A DNA stretch of 37,874 nt from an uncultured Muribaculaceae bacterium (GTDB lineage: Bacteria; Bacteroidota; Bacteroidia; Bacteroidales; Muribaculaceae). Shown here piece by piece: positions 24,853 through 32,229 of this stretch (positions are counted from its first letter, which is position 1; the number at the start of each line of letters is the position of its first letter). Below the pieces are notes generated by a model, which was not told the origin of the DNA, did no database searches, and saw only the letters and a program-made list of their open reading frames with translations. The stretch lies in the NCBI GenBank assembly GCA_947178505.1, contig CAMWYR010000018.1, forward strand, positions 1-37,874. The letters run 5' to 3'. The translations under genes and the position numbers were made by a program.

Positions 24853-26253
24853 ATGAATCAGACTGCAAATCCACCGGAACTTAAGGCTCCCGTGAGCCGT
24901 CGGCTGCGCGATGAGTACAGCGCCCTGCTGCGACTCGGATATCCGGTGTTGCTCACGCAACTCGGCATCATCGTGATGAGTTTCAGCGACACGATGATGG
25001 TCGGTGCCTACGGCGTGACCGAACTCGCCGCGTCTGCTTTCGTCAACAGCGTCATGCTCATTCCGCTCGTCATGCTCAGCGGGCTCGCCGCCGGCCTTAC
25101 GCCTCTGATCGGCGCACTTTTCTCCCAGGGTAATCACCGGGAAAGCGGACGCATGACCCGCGCCGGACTTCAGGTGAACCTTCTTGTAGCCGCAATCTTC
25201 ACCGCCGTGATGGGATTGCTCTATTTCTTCCTCGACCGCTTCGGCCAACCGGCCGAAATCCTTCCCGCAGCCCGCGCCTACTACCTCACCCTCCTCACGG
25301 CCTTCATTCCCCAGGCCCTCTTCAACGCATTCACGCAGACCTGCAACGGCATGACTGACACACGCACCCCGATGTGGTTCATTTTAGGGGCAGTGGGGCT
25401 GAACATCATAGGCAACTGGCTACTGATATTCGGCCATTGCGGATTTCCCCGCCTCGGCCTTACAGGCGCCGGAATAGCAACCGCCATAGCACGATACGCC
25501 GGATTCATAGGCATTGCGATAGTGTTTCTCTTCTCACGCAGATTTGCGCCCCAGCGCGAAGGCCTCATGCACCCCGGGCGCCTCGCCCGAGAGCGTATGA
25601 AGGTCTGGATCACATCATACCCCGTGATGATCCAGACCGGAATCGAATGCGCGCTGTGGTCGGTTGGAGCCGTGGTGTGCGGGTGGTTCGGAAAGGTGCA
25701 GCTCGCCGCCTATCAGGTAGTGAACACCATCGGCCAGCTCGGATTTATGACCTATATGAGTTTCGGCGTCGCAGTCTCCGTACGCGTGGCCAACTTCACC
25801 GGACTCAACGATGAGGCCGGAGCCCGCCTCTCCGCCCGGGCCGGCTTTCACCTCAACTGCATGCTCGCCACGATCGCCTCTCTGATAATGGCAGGCTTCG
25901 CCCACCAGCTGATAGGCATCTTCACCCCCGATGACGAAGTGATCGCCGCCGGACAACTCTTCATTGTCCCCCTCGTGCTCTATCAATACCTCGATGCCAC
26001 GCAGCTCACCTACATCAACGCAATCCGCGGCACATCGCAGAGCCAGCCTCTCCTCTGGATAGCCATCGGTGCATACGTCGTGATCGGCATTCCGACGCTC
26101 CTCCTCTTCGCAGTCGGCTTGGACGGAGAGAGCGTAGGCGTTTACTACAGTTTCAACGTGGCGCTTCTCGCTGCTGCCGTGGCGGCCTGGCTCGTGTTCC
26201 GACGCATACGCATCGGCAATCCTTATTCCGCCAATGTGCAAATAACTAAATAA
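24853..26253 (+). CDS. MATE family efflux transporter
   Basis: This 466-residue membrane protein has about twelve hydrophobic segments in two halves. MATE features include YPVLLTQLGIIVMSFSDTMM near the start, PLIGALFSQGNH, LTAFIPQALFNAFTQTCNGM at the end of the first half and the matching YPVMIQTGIECALWSVGAVV at the start of the second. It should export drugs, dyes or metabolites using a Na+ or H+ gradient; the substrate is not predictable. It has its own promoter and lies just outside the right-hand E135 copy. Confidence 0.94.
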   Translation: MNQTANPPELKAPVSRRLRDEYSALLRLGYPVLLTQLGIIVMSFSDTMMVGAYGVTELAASAFVNSVMLIPLVMLSGLAAGLTPLIGALFSQGNHRESGRMTRAGLQVNLLVAAIFTAVMGLLYFFLDRFGQPAEILPAARAYYLTLLTAFIPQALFNAFTQTCNGMTDTRTPMWFILGAVGLNIIGNWLLIFGHCGFPRLGLTGAGIATAIARYAGFIGIAIVFLFSRRFAPQREGLMHPGRLARERMKVWITSYPVMIQTGIECALWSVGAVVCGWFGKVQLAAYQVVNTIGQLGFMTYMSFGVAVSVRVANFTGLNDEAGARLSARAGFHLNCMLATIASLIMAGFAHQLIGIFTPDDEVIAAGQLFIVPLVLYQYLDATQLTYINAIRGTSQSQPLLWIAIGAYVVIGIPTLLLFAVGLDGESVGVYYSFNVALLAAAVAAWLVFRRIRIGNPYSANVQITK

Positions 26254-26292
26254 TAATCAAATATATTTACTTTATAAAAAAAACACATTACA

Positions 26293-26667
26293 ATGAAAGA
26301 AGCAATCGCAACCACAGCGGCTCCCGCCGCAATCGGCCCCTATTCGCAGGCCATCAAGACCGACAACCTGATTTTCTGCTCAGGCCAGCTTCCCATCGAC
26401 CCCGCCACCGGCAAAATGCCCGAAGGCATTAAGGAACAGACCGCCCGGAGCCTCGCCAACGTGAAGGCTATCCTCGAGGCTGAAGGCCTCGGCATCGACA
26501 ACGTCGTGAAGACCACCGTGCTCCTCGCCGACATGTCGCTCTTCGGCGAGATGAACGAAGTGTATGGCGCAACTTTCGCCCAGCCCTTCCCCGCGCGCAG
26601 TGCGTTTGCCGTGAAAGCCCTCCCGATGGGTGCACTCGTAGAAATCGAAGTCATCGCAACACGATAA
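26293..26667 (+). CDS. ridA: RidA family enamine/imine deaminase
   Basis: The 124-residue protein is of normal length. It has TTAAPAAIGPYSQAIKTDN at the start, CSGQLPIDPATGKMP, VVKTTVLLADM and the signature PFPARSAFAVKALPMGALVEIE, whose Arg binds the carboxylate of the substrate. RidA hydrolyses reactive 2-aminoacrylate made by PLP enzymes. It starts 39 bp after the MATE gene in an AT-rich gap and may be cotranscribed. A hairpin terminator follows. Confidence 0.95.
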   Translation: MKEAIATTAAPAAIGPYSQAIKTDNLIFCSGQLPIDPATGKMPEGIKEQTARSLANVKAILEAEGLGIDNVVKTTVLLADMSLFGEMNEVYGATFAQPFPARSAFAVKALPMGALVEIEVIATR

Positions 26668-26688
26668 TACCCAAAATAATATAAATCA

Positions 26689-26722
26689 AATGAGGCGGGT
26701 CTCCACGACCCGCCTCATTATT
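26689..26722. terminator. Bidirectional terminator between ridA and the BspA-type gene
   Basis: A perfect 13-bp stem (26689-26701 with 26707-26719) with loop TCCAC; the flanks are A/T-rich on both sides. Its core, GCGGGTC, five bases, GACCCGC, resembles the E135 hairpin core. Confidence 0.88.
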
Positions 26723-26739
26723 ATTCCTTTATCCCGGTA

Positions 26740-27561
26740 TTACTCCTTAATTCGGCTGAAAAGATTCCAGCCCGGCGCAACGGAATAGGCTGCAGCCTTC
26801 CCTGGCGCCACACGCAGCACGCACCGCTCATAGACCTCACTGTCGCCGGGCTCGAACAGCGTGCTTTCACAGTCAAACTTCGGAACTGCAGCCGACATCT
26901 CCACCACTTCCTCCATTGCGCGGCAACCGCTCAGTATGAGCTCGCCGAGAAGATGCGGATTGGCCGGCAACTGAATCCGGCGAAGACGCAGGCATTCGGC
27001 GAAGGCGTACGACTCAAGTTCGGTGATGCTCGCCGGCAGCCTGACTTCCTCAAGACTTCCGCAGAACGAAAAGGCATTCGACCCGATATGAGTCAGCAGG
27101 CGCCCGAAATCAAACGTCAGCAGATTTCCGCAATAAGCGAAGGCGTGAGCCTGAATATCACGCACATCCGACTCCATCGAAACTGTTTGCAAACGCCCGC
27201 ACCATGCGAAAGCGTAGCGCGGAATCACACTCACCCCCTTCGGAAGAGCCACTCGCTCGAGCGCACCGCATTCACGGAATACTCCCTGGCCGAGAGTCCT
27301 GACAGACGACGGCAGAATTATTTCCCTCAGATTCTTACAACCCAGGAAAGCATAGTCGCCCACAGCAGTGAGCTCAGGCCGCCCCTCAAACCTCACTCTA
27401 TGGAAATCATCCCTGTCGGCAAACGCATAAGCCTCAATCCGGAGCGTCCCGGCAGGAATCACCAGCACGGAATCCTCCACCACAGGCACGCCTGCTGCCG
27501 AGGCCCGCAACGCCCATGCTGCCGAGGCCAAGAGAATGAACAGATAAATCAGCCGCCTCAT
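26740..27561 (-). CDS. BspA-family leucine-rich-repeat secreted protein, short form
   Basis: The 273-residue protein has a signal peptide (MRRLIYLFILLASAAWALRA) and about six BspA-type repeats (for example LREIILPSSVRTLGQGVFREC and the following CGALERVALPKG). Unlike the protein at 22735 it lacks a sorting-like tail and ends in a compact domain (YSVAPGWNLFSRIKE). It is probably periplasmic or released. Its ATG overlaps the stop of the upstream 195-residue membrane protein gene (TCAT on the plus strand), so the two are likely translated together. Confidence 0.9.
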   Translation of the reverse strand: MRRLIYLFILLASAAWALRASAAGVPVVEDSVLVIPAGTLRIEAYAFADRDDFHRVRFEGRPELTAVGDYAFLGCKNLREIILPSSVRTLGQGVFRECGALERVALPKGVSVIPRYAFAWCGRLQTVSMESDVRDIQAHAFAYCGNLLTFDFGRLLTHIGSNAFSFCGSLEEVRLPASITELESYAFAECLRLRRIQLPANPHLLGELILSGCRAMEEVVEMSAAVPKFDCESTLFEPGDSEVYERCVLRVAPGKAAAYSVAPGWNLFSRIKE

Positions 27562-28145
27562 TTCTTAAGATAAGAGGGCTGACGGTCGGGAGGCAGGATA
27601 TTGCGCTCATTGACAGAGTCAACCTTCACAACGATTACGGGCGACGCACCGCGCCACGGCATGGCCGTGTGATATTTACGGTAAGTGATGCGCACCGGCA
27701 TATTCGCAAACTGCATCTCCTTCAGCTTCGCTGCAACCTTAGGATCTGACGTGGAGAACACGAAGTCGCCATCATAGCTCCGGGTCGTGTCCATAAGGTT
27801 CTTATAAGGCAGCACGACACCCTCAAAAGTCTTGAACACCTCCCCGCGCTTCTCAATGCTCTCCACATAGCCATACTGCGTGGCATCATCCACGTAGGGA
27901 TTGAACATGCGCGAATAGACCACCCACACGATCACAATCGAAATCAGGCCTACGCCTACCCAGAGCCAAAAACGCCAGTGCATCCCCGGGCTTGGCCGCA
28001 GATGCTCAAACTCATCCTCCGGCTCCTCCCAGTAGCGCGGATCATCGGGCTGCCACTCTGGCCGCTTGGGCTCAGGCGCCCTCACGGGTTCCTCACTCGC
28101 ATCCTCAAAGAAGTCGTTCTTTTCGTTATCTTCAAAATCTCTCAT
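27558..28145 (-). CDS. Conserved Bacteroidales single-pass membrane protein
   Basis: The 195-residue protein has an acidic, Pro-rich cytoplasmic N-terminus (residues 1-55, with DPRYWEEPEDEFEH), one membrane helix at about 57-78 (WRFWLWVGVGLISIVIVWVV) and a soluble domain. That domain has YGYVESIEKRGEVFKTFEGV, LPYKNLMDTTRSYDGDFVFS and ILPPDRQPSYLKK. I recall this pattern from conserved hypothetical proteins of Bacteroidales; no function is assigned. It overlaps the BspA-type gene by four bases. The inverted-repeat element at 28152 ends seven bases before its start codon, so its promoter must lie in or beyond that element. Confidence 0.85.
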   Translation of the reverse strand: MRDFEDNEKNDFFEDASEEPVRAPEPKRPEWQPDDPRYWEEPEDEFEHLRPSPGMHWRFWLWVGVGLISIVIVWVVYSRMFNPYVDDATQYGYVESIEKRGEVFKTFEGVVLPYKNLMDTTRSYDGDFVFSTSDPKVAAKLKEMQFANMPVRITYRKYHTAMPWRGASPVIVVKVDSVNERNILPPDRQPSYLKK

Positions 28146-28151
28146 AATATC

Positions 28152-28500
28152 CGTTTTTAGACTCCATCCAATAAAAAATGTTAAATGCAGGGCGGGCTCT
28201 TTTTGAGCTAAAATCTTGAATCTCTGAGGGAGCAGCCTTCGAGCTGTGACCGAAGAGATTCGAGATTTAAGCCAAAAAGAGGCCGGACGCAGGTAACTTT
28301 ATTTTATTAGTACGAGCCATTATATTTAAATTGATTAAAATTAAAGTTTTTAAATTACTCCATTCATCGCATCTCAGGGGCACATATCGCCTTTTGCCTC
28401 AGTCACATAGCACGCTATGCTCCTTCGTCTGCAAGACGATATCTGCTCCCTGAGATGCGACCCTGCATTAATATTTTTTATTGGATGGAGTCTAAATACG
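28152..28500. mobile_element. 349-bp element with ~40-bp terminal inverted repeats (MITE-like)
   Basis: The ends 28152-28192 and 28461-28500 are near-identical inverted repeats sharing TTTAGACTCCATCCAATAAA and ATGCAGGG. Between them lie two large hairpins: 28196-28225 pairing with 28254-28283, and 28368-28379 pairing perfectly with 28448-28459, with further inner pairing (CATAGC with GCTATG). There is no ORF. No clear target-site duplication is visible. It fills the whole gap between two minus-strand genes. It may be a non-autonomous transposable element or a highly structured RNA/DNA element. Confidence 0.75.
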
Positions 28501-28505
28501 ATGCA

Positions 28506-29534
28506 TTATTTATCTGCAGCCTCGGCATTCCCTTTCTTGCTTAGCGCGATATAGGCCATTGTGTAGATGCCGAGAATAATGAGCATCACCGTCTGTCCCG
28601 ACCACTGCAACATTGAGAAAGCCGTGCCTTCGGCATCTGAAATGCCGTAAACAGCCAGACCGAACATCACCGCGATATTCCAGGGGCCGAGGCCGCCGTT
28701 GGAAGGAATCGCCATGCCGATTGAGCTGAGCACGAACGCCACCAGACAGGGCACGAGGCCGAATCCGAGCGAGGCCTCGCTGCAGAGCGCGCGCGTGAAG
28801 TCGAAGGCGAAGAAGGCCACATAGAGCTGCACAAAGTAGCAGCCCCAGATCGCTAACGTATAGGCAAGGAAGCTCCACTTCCCCTTCATCGTGGCCAGCG
28901 ATGCGAACCCGCGCCACATGCCTCCTATCCATTGGCGCGTCTTCTTCACGGGGCCCGTCTCGCGACCGAAATGAAATATCGCCCAGATGATCAGTATGCC
29001 GCCGATGAGGCCGGTCCAGGCATGCGGACTCCGCACGAGTGCAAGGGCGCCCTGCCCCACCGGATAGCGTTCAAGAAACGATTCCAGGGCCGGAGCCGCC
29101 ACCACGAAGGTGAGCAGCGTCAGACAGAGCACCATCACCGTGTCCATCAGACGGTCGGCCACCATCGTGCCCACTATCTCGGTAAAGGGTTTCTTCTCAA
29201 GCCTCGAGATATACGTGCAGCGCCACACCTCGCCAAGCCTCGGAAACACAAGATTGAGCGCGTAGGTGCCGAATATCGAGCAGACGAGTGCCATCAGCGG
29301 GGGGCGTATGCCCAGACTGTCGAGCTGGATGCGCCAACGCAGCGCGCGGCACACGTGACTCAGCACGCTTATTCCCATCGCCGCAAGAATCCACCAGTAG
29401 TCGACACCATGCGTCACGAGACTCCACATCTGCGAGAAGTCGACCTTGCGGAACATATAGCTCACCAGCACCACGGTCAGTGCCAGCGGCAGAAGCCATC
29501 TTAACAAATAGCCTAATATCTTCTTGAATGTCAT
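28506..29534 (-). CDS. Flippase-like / lysylphosphatidylglycerol synthase transmembrane family protein (UPF0104)
   Basis: The 342-residue polytopic protein has about eight hydrophobic segments and the family patterns WWILAAMGISVLSHVCRALRW (seen from ISVLSHVCRALRWR), NLVFPRLGEVWRCTYISR, SSIGMAIPSNGGLGPWNIAV and ILGIYTMAYIALSK. It corresponds to the membrane part of MprF-type proteins without the soluble synthase domain. A role in moving lipid-linked molecules across the inner membrane is inferred, not shown. It is downstream of birA in the tsaE-birA run, and its stop lies six bases from the inverted-repeat element. Confidence 0.88.
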   Translation of the reverse strand: MTFKKILGYLLRWLLPLALTVVLVSYMFRKVDFSQMWSLVTHGVDYWWILAAMGISVLSHVCRALRWRIQLDSLGIRPPLMALVCSIFGTYALNLVFPRLGEVWRCTYISRLEKKPFTEIVGTMVADRLMDTVMVLCLTLLTFVVAAPALESFLERYPVGQGALALVRSPHAWTGLIGGILIIWAIFHFGRETGPVKKTRQWIGGMWRGFASLATMKGKWSFLAYTLAIWGCYFVQLYVAFFAFDFTRALCSEASLGFGLVPCLVAFVLSSIGMAIPSNGGLGPWNIAVMFGLAVYGISDAEGTAFSMLQWSGQTVMLIILGIYTMAYIALSKKGNAEAADK

Positions 29535-29599
29535 AATGTCAAGTTTCAGTTCGGTTAAGCCGGGCCGGAATTCCCTTCCGCCGGGGCGCGAGCATAGAA

Positions 29600-30349
29600 T
29601 CAGAGAATGAATTCAACTTCCTTGAACATAAATTCGCGTGTCGGGCCGGCATCGGTGTCAAGAATGCGTATCGGCCCCTCCGGACTGACATCCCTGATAA
29701 TGCCGCTGAAGAGTTCCGGCTCTCCCTCACGCGGATTTCTCTGCCGGAAGGGATGGGGCTTGCCGTCGCCCCGCCAGAGCGCTGCCATAAAGTCGGCATG
29801 GAGGGAACTTCGCCCCTCGGGAGTTGCAGTCTGCGCGAGTCGCGCTTCAAGATAGCGGCCCATGGATGCGGCGGCGCGGCTCACATCGCGCTCTTCGCCG
29901 GTGAGTTGCACGAGCGACACCGGATTGGGGGCATCGCTGTGAAATTCCCGCTGGTTGATGTTGACGCCGAAGCCTATGCGAGAATGGTCGATGCTTGAGG
30001 CCGTGAGTGAATGCTCAATCAGGATTCCGCATATCTTACGGTCGGCCACATATATGTCGTTGGGCCATTTCACCTTTGCCTCCACCCCTTCGAAGGCCAG
30101 CCAGTCGACGACAGCGAGTGCCGTAGCCTCGCTGATGGCAAACTGCTGGCGCGGAGCCACCCCGGACGGACGCCAGAAGAGTGTCGCCGTAAGATTGCGC
30201 CCCGGCTCCGACTCCCAGGAATTGCCCCGCTGCCCGCGCCCGGCCGTCTGGCTCTCGGCAAGAACCATCGTCATGTCGGCAAGCGTCGCGGCGTGACGGG
30301 TCACATAACTGTTGGTGGAATCCACTTCTTCAAGGATAACGAAATTCAT
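29600..30349 (-). CDS. birA: Biotin--[acetyl-CoA-carboxylase] ligase, catalytic domain only
   Basis: The 249-residue enzyme has the biotinyl-AMP binding motif GRGQRG (residues 37-42), KWPNDI (94-99), the conserved Lys in ADRKICGILIE (K105) and GFGVNINQREF. It activates biotin and attaches it to biotin carboxyl carrier domains. There is no N-terminal HTH, so unlike E. coli BirA it should not be a repressor. A small C-terminal domain completes it. It lies 36 bp downstream of tsaE. Confidence 0.94.
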   Translation of the reverse strand: MNFVILEEVDSTNSYVTRHAATLADMTMVLAESQTAGRGQRGNSWESEPGRNLTATLFWRPSGVAPRQQFAISEATALAVVDWLAFEGVEAKVKWPNDIYVADRKICGILIEHSLTASSIDHSRIGFGVNINQREFHSDAPNPVSLVQLTGEERDVSRAAASMGRYLEARLAQTATPEGRSSLHADFMAALWRGDGKPHPFRQRNPREGEPELFSGIIRDVSPEGPIRILDTDAGPTREFMFKEVEFIL

Positions 30350-30385
30350 ACAGGATTCTGTAACTGGGGTTAATGTCGTGTCAGT

Positions 30386-30841
30386 TCAAATCAGTTGTTC
30401 AGTCAAATCTAAGGAGGCTTCGGCCTCCTCATCAAGGATGATGGTGCGCGAGCCGTCGGCCTCCACCCTTATCGTGACGGGCACGATATCATCGGGCAGG
30501 AATTCTGCCACCTTCAAGGGCCATTCCATGATGCAGAGCGCTCCGGAGTCAAAATACTCGTCAAGACCCAGATCAAGAGCCTCCTCGGGCGTGTCGATAC
30601 GGTAGAAATCGAAGTGATAGACCGGCTCGTCATCGCGATCGCGATATTCATTAATAATGCTGAATGTGGGGGATGTCACCTCGTCGGCAACCCCCAGCAG
30701 GCGGCCCACAGCCGCCGTGAGAGTAGTCTTTCCGGCACCCATCTCGCCCAGGAGCGCCACGTGACGCCGCTCGCCCAGCGCAGCCAGCAGCCGGCCGGCT
30801 GCCGCATCCGTTTCTGCCTCGGTCGCTATTCTTATTTCCAT
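30386..30841 (-). CDS. tsaE: tRNA threonylcarbamoyladenosine synthesis ATPase TsaE
   Basis: The 151-residue protein has the Walker A loop GEMGAGKTT (residues 32-40), followed by VTSPTFSIINEY and YHFDFYRI, then LCIMEWPLKV, which are diagnostic of TsaE (YjeE). It works with TsaB and TsaD to make the t6A37 modification in ANN-decoding tRNAs. It is the first gene of the minus-strand tsaE-birA-flippase run, divergent from the saccharopine-dehydrogenase-family gene. Confidence 0.96.
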   Translation of the reverse strand: MEIRIATEAETDAAAGRLLAALGERRHVALLGEMGAGKTTLTAAVGRLLGVADEVTSPTFSIINEYRDRDDEPVYHFDFYRIDTPEEALDLGLDEYFDSGALCIMEWPLKVAEFLPDDIVPVTIRVEADGSRTIILDEEAEASLDLTEQLI

Positions 30842-30872
30842 ACTGACCTGCTTAATTTTTCCTAAGTTACTG

Positions 30873-30880
30873 CAAATTTA
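30873..30880 (-). promoter_or_regulatory. -7 box for tsaE
   Basis: TAAATTTG on the minus strand, 31 bp before the tsaE start. Its partner for the divergent gene lies only 13 bp away, so the two promoters must share space. Confidence 0.55.
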
Positions 30881-30893
30881 GCGATTTTTTGAT

Positions 30894-30901
30894 TAAATTT
30901 G
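30894..30901 (+). promoter_or_regulatory. -7 box for the divergent dehydrogenase gene
   Basis: TAAATTTG, 39 bp before the ATG at 30941. No -33 TTTG is seen at the expected position. It is back-to-back with the tsaE box. Confidence 0.55.
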
Positions 30902-30940
30902 CTTTCTCAACGAAAATACTTGTAAAATTCAACTATAATA

Positions 30941-32155
30941 ATGGGAAAAGTCTTGATTATCGGCGCCGGAGGCGTCGGAACAGTTGTGGCTCACAAATGT
31001 GCTCAGCATCCTGATGTGTTCAGTGAAATCGTGCTCGCATCGCGCACCAAGTCGAAATGCGACGCCATCGCCGAGAAAGTGGCTCAGAAGACGGGACACG
31101 CGTCAATCGTCACCGACCGCGTCGATGCCGATAGCGTGCCGGAACTCTGCGAACTCTTCCGCCGTCATAAGCCCGAGCTCGTGATTAACGTCGCGCTCCC
31201 CTACCAGGACCTCACCATCATGGAGGCTTGCCTGGAGTGTGGCGTCAACTATCTCGACACTGCCAATTACGAGCCCAAGGATGAGGCTCATTTCGAATAT
31301 TCATGGCAGTGGGCCTACCGCGAGCGCTTCGAGAAGGCGGGCCTCACGGCTATCCTCGGCTGCGGATTCGACCCGGGAGTCTCGGCTGTGTTCGTCGCAT
31401 ACGCCGCCAAGCATCACTTCTCTGAGATGAGATATCTCGATATCGTCGACTGCAACGCCGGCAACCACGGCAAGGCATTCGCCACCAACTTCAACCCCGA
31501 AATCAACATCCGCGAGATCACGCAGAAGGGTAAGTACTGGGAAGACGGCAAGTGGGTGGAGACTGAGAATCTGGCCGTGCATCAGCCCCTCACATATCCC
31601 AATATCGGCGAGCGCGAGAGCTATCTCCTCTATCATGAGGAGCTTGAGAGTCTCGTGCAGAACTTCCCCTCGATCCGCCGCGCCCGCTTCTGGATGACAT
31701 TCGGACAGGAGTATCTCACTCACCTGCGCGTGATTCAGGACATAGGTATGGCACGCATCGATCCGGTCATGTATAACGGTCAGGAGATCATCCCAATCCA
31801 GTTCCTCAAGGCCGTGCTTCCCGATCCCGGTTCGCTCGGAGAAAACTACACCGGCGAAACCTCCATCGGCTGCCGCATCTCGGGTCTTGACAAGGAAGGC
31901 AAGGAGTCGACCTACTACATCTACAACAACTGCTCCCACCAGGAGGCCTATAAGGAGACCGGCGCTCAAGCCGTGAGCTACACAACGGGCGTGCCCGCAA
32001 TGGTAGGCGCAATGATGTTCATGACCGGCAAATGGGTGATGCCCGGCGTGCACAACGTCGAGGAGTTCGATCCGGATCCGTTCCTGGCCAAACTCGCAGA
32101 GTGCGGTCTCCCCTGGAATGTCATTATCGACGGTGATCTCGAGTTTGAAGTCTGA
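30941..32155 (+). CDS. Saccharopine dehydrogenase family protein, probable carboxynorspermidine dehydrogenase
   Basis: The 404-residue oxidoreductase has an N-terminal Rossmann motif GAGGVGTVVAHK (residues 8-19), the NADP-type stretch IVLASRTKSKCDAIAEKV, and INVALPYQDLTIMEACLECGVNYLDTANYE. Its length and lack of an aminoadipate-specific domain match carboxynorspermidine dehydrogenases, which reductively condense L-aspartate semialdehyde with a diamine to make carboxy(nor)spermidine, the spermidine route used by Bacteroidales. The decarboxylase partner is not in the window, so the assignment rests on the family and the host lineage. Confidence 0.88.
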   Translation: MGKVLIIGAGGVGTVVAHKCAQHPDVFSEIVLASRTKSKCDAIAEKVAQKTGHASIVTDRVDADSVPELCELFRRHKPELVINVALPYQDLTIMEACLECGVNYLDTANYEPKDEAHFEYSWQWAYRERFEKAGLTAILGCGFDPGVSAVFVAYAAKHHFSEMRYLDIVDCNAGNHGKAFATNFNPEINIREITQKGKYWEDGKWVETENLAVHQPLTYPNIGERESYLLYHEELESLVQNFPSIRRARFWMTFGQEYLTHLRVIQDIGMARIDPVMYNGQEIIPIQFLKAVLPDPGSLGENYTGETSIGCRISGLDKEGKESTYYIYNNCSHQEAYKETGAQAVSYTTGVPAMVGAMMFMTGKWVMPGVHNVEEFDPDPFLAKLAECGLPWNVIIDGDLEFEV

Positions 32156-32173
32156 TCAGTAAATCCGCGGCTT

Positions 32174-32204
32174 GGAATCCTCTGCCCTGCGGGGAGGGGA
32201 TTCC
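32174..32204 (+). terminator. Hairpin after the dehydrogenase gene
   Basis: GGAATCC (32174-32180) pairs with GGATTCC (32198-32204) with inner GC-rich pairing. There is no T run, so it may be a weak terminator or mRNA end. Confidence 0.4.
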
Positions 32205-32229
32205 GGGCCCATTCTATAATTTATATTCC

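Noticed and set aside
28152..28500. Known riboswitch upstream of the 195-residue protein gene
   Set aside because: The region is highly structured, but I cannot match it to any riboswitch core, and the long inverted ends fit an inserted element better.
31301..32053. Minus-strand open frame of 250 codons opposite the saccharopine-dehydrogenase-family gene
   Set aside because: Composition and placement show it is a shadow of the sense gene; no start context or domain is recognisable.
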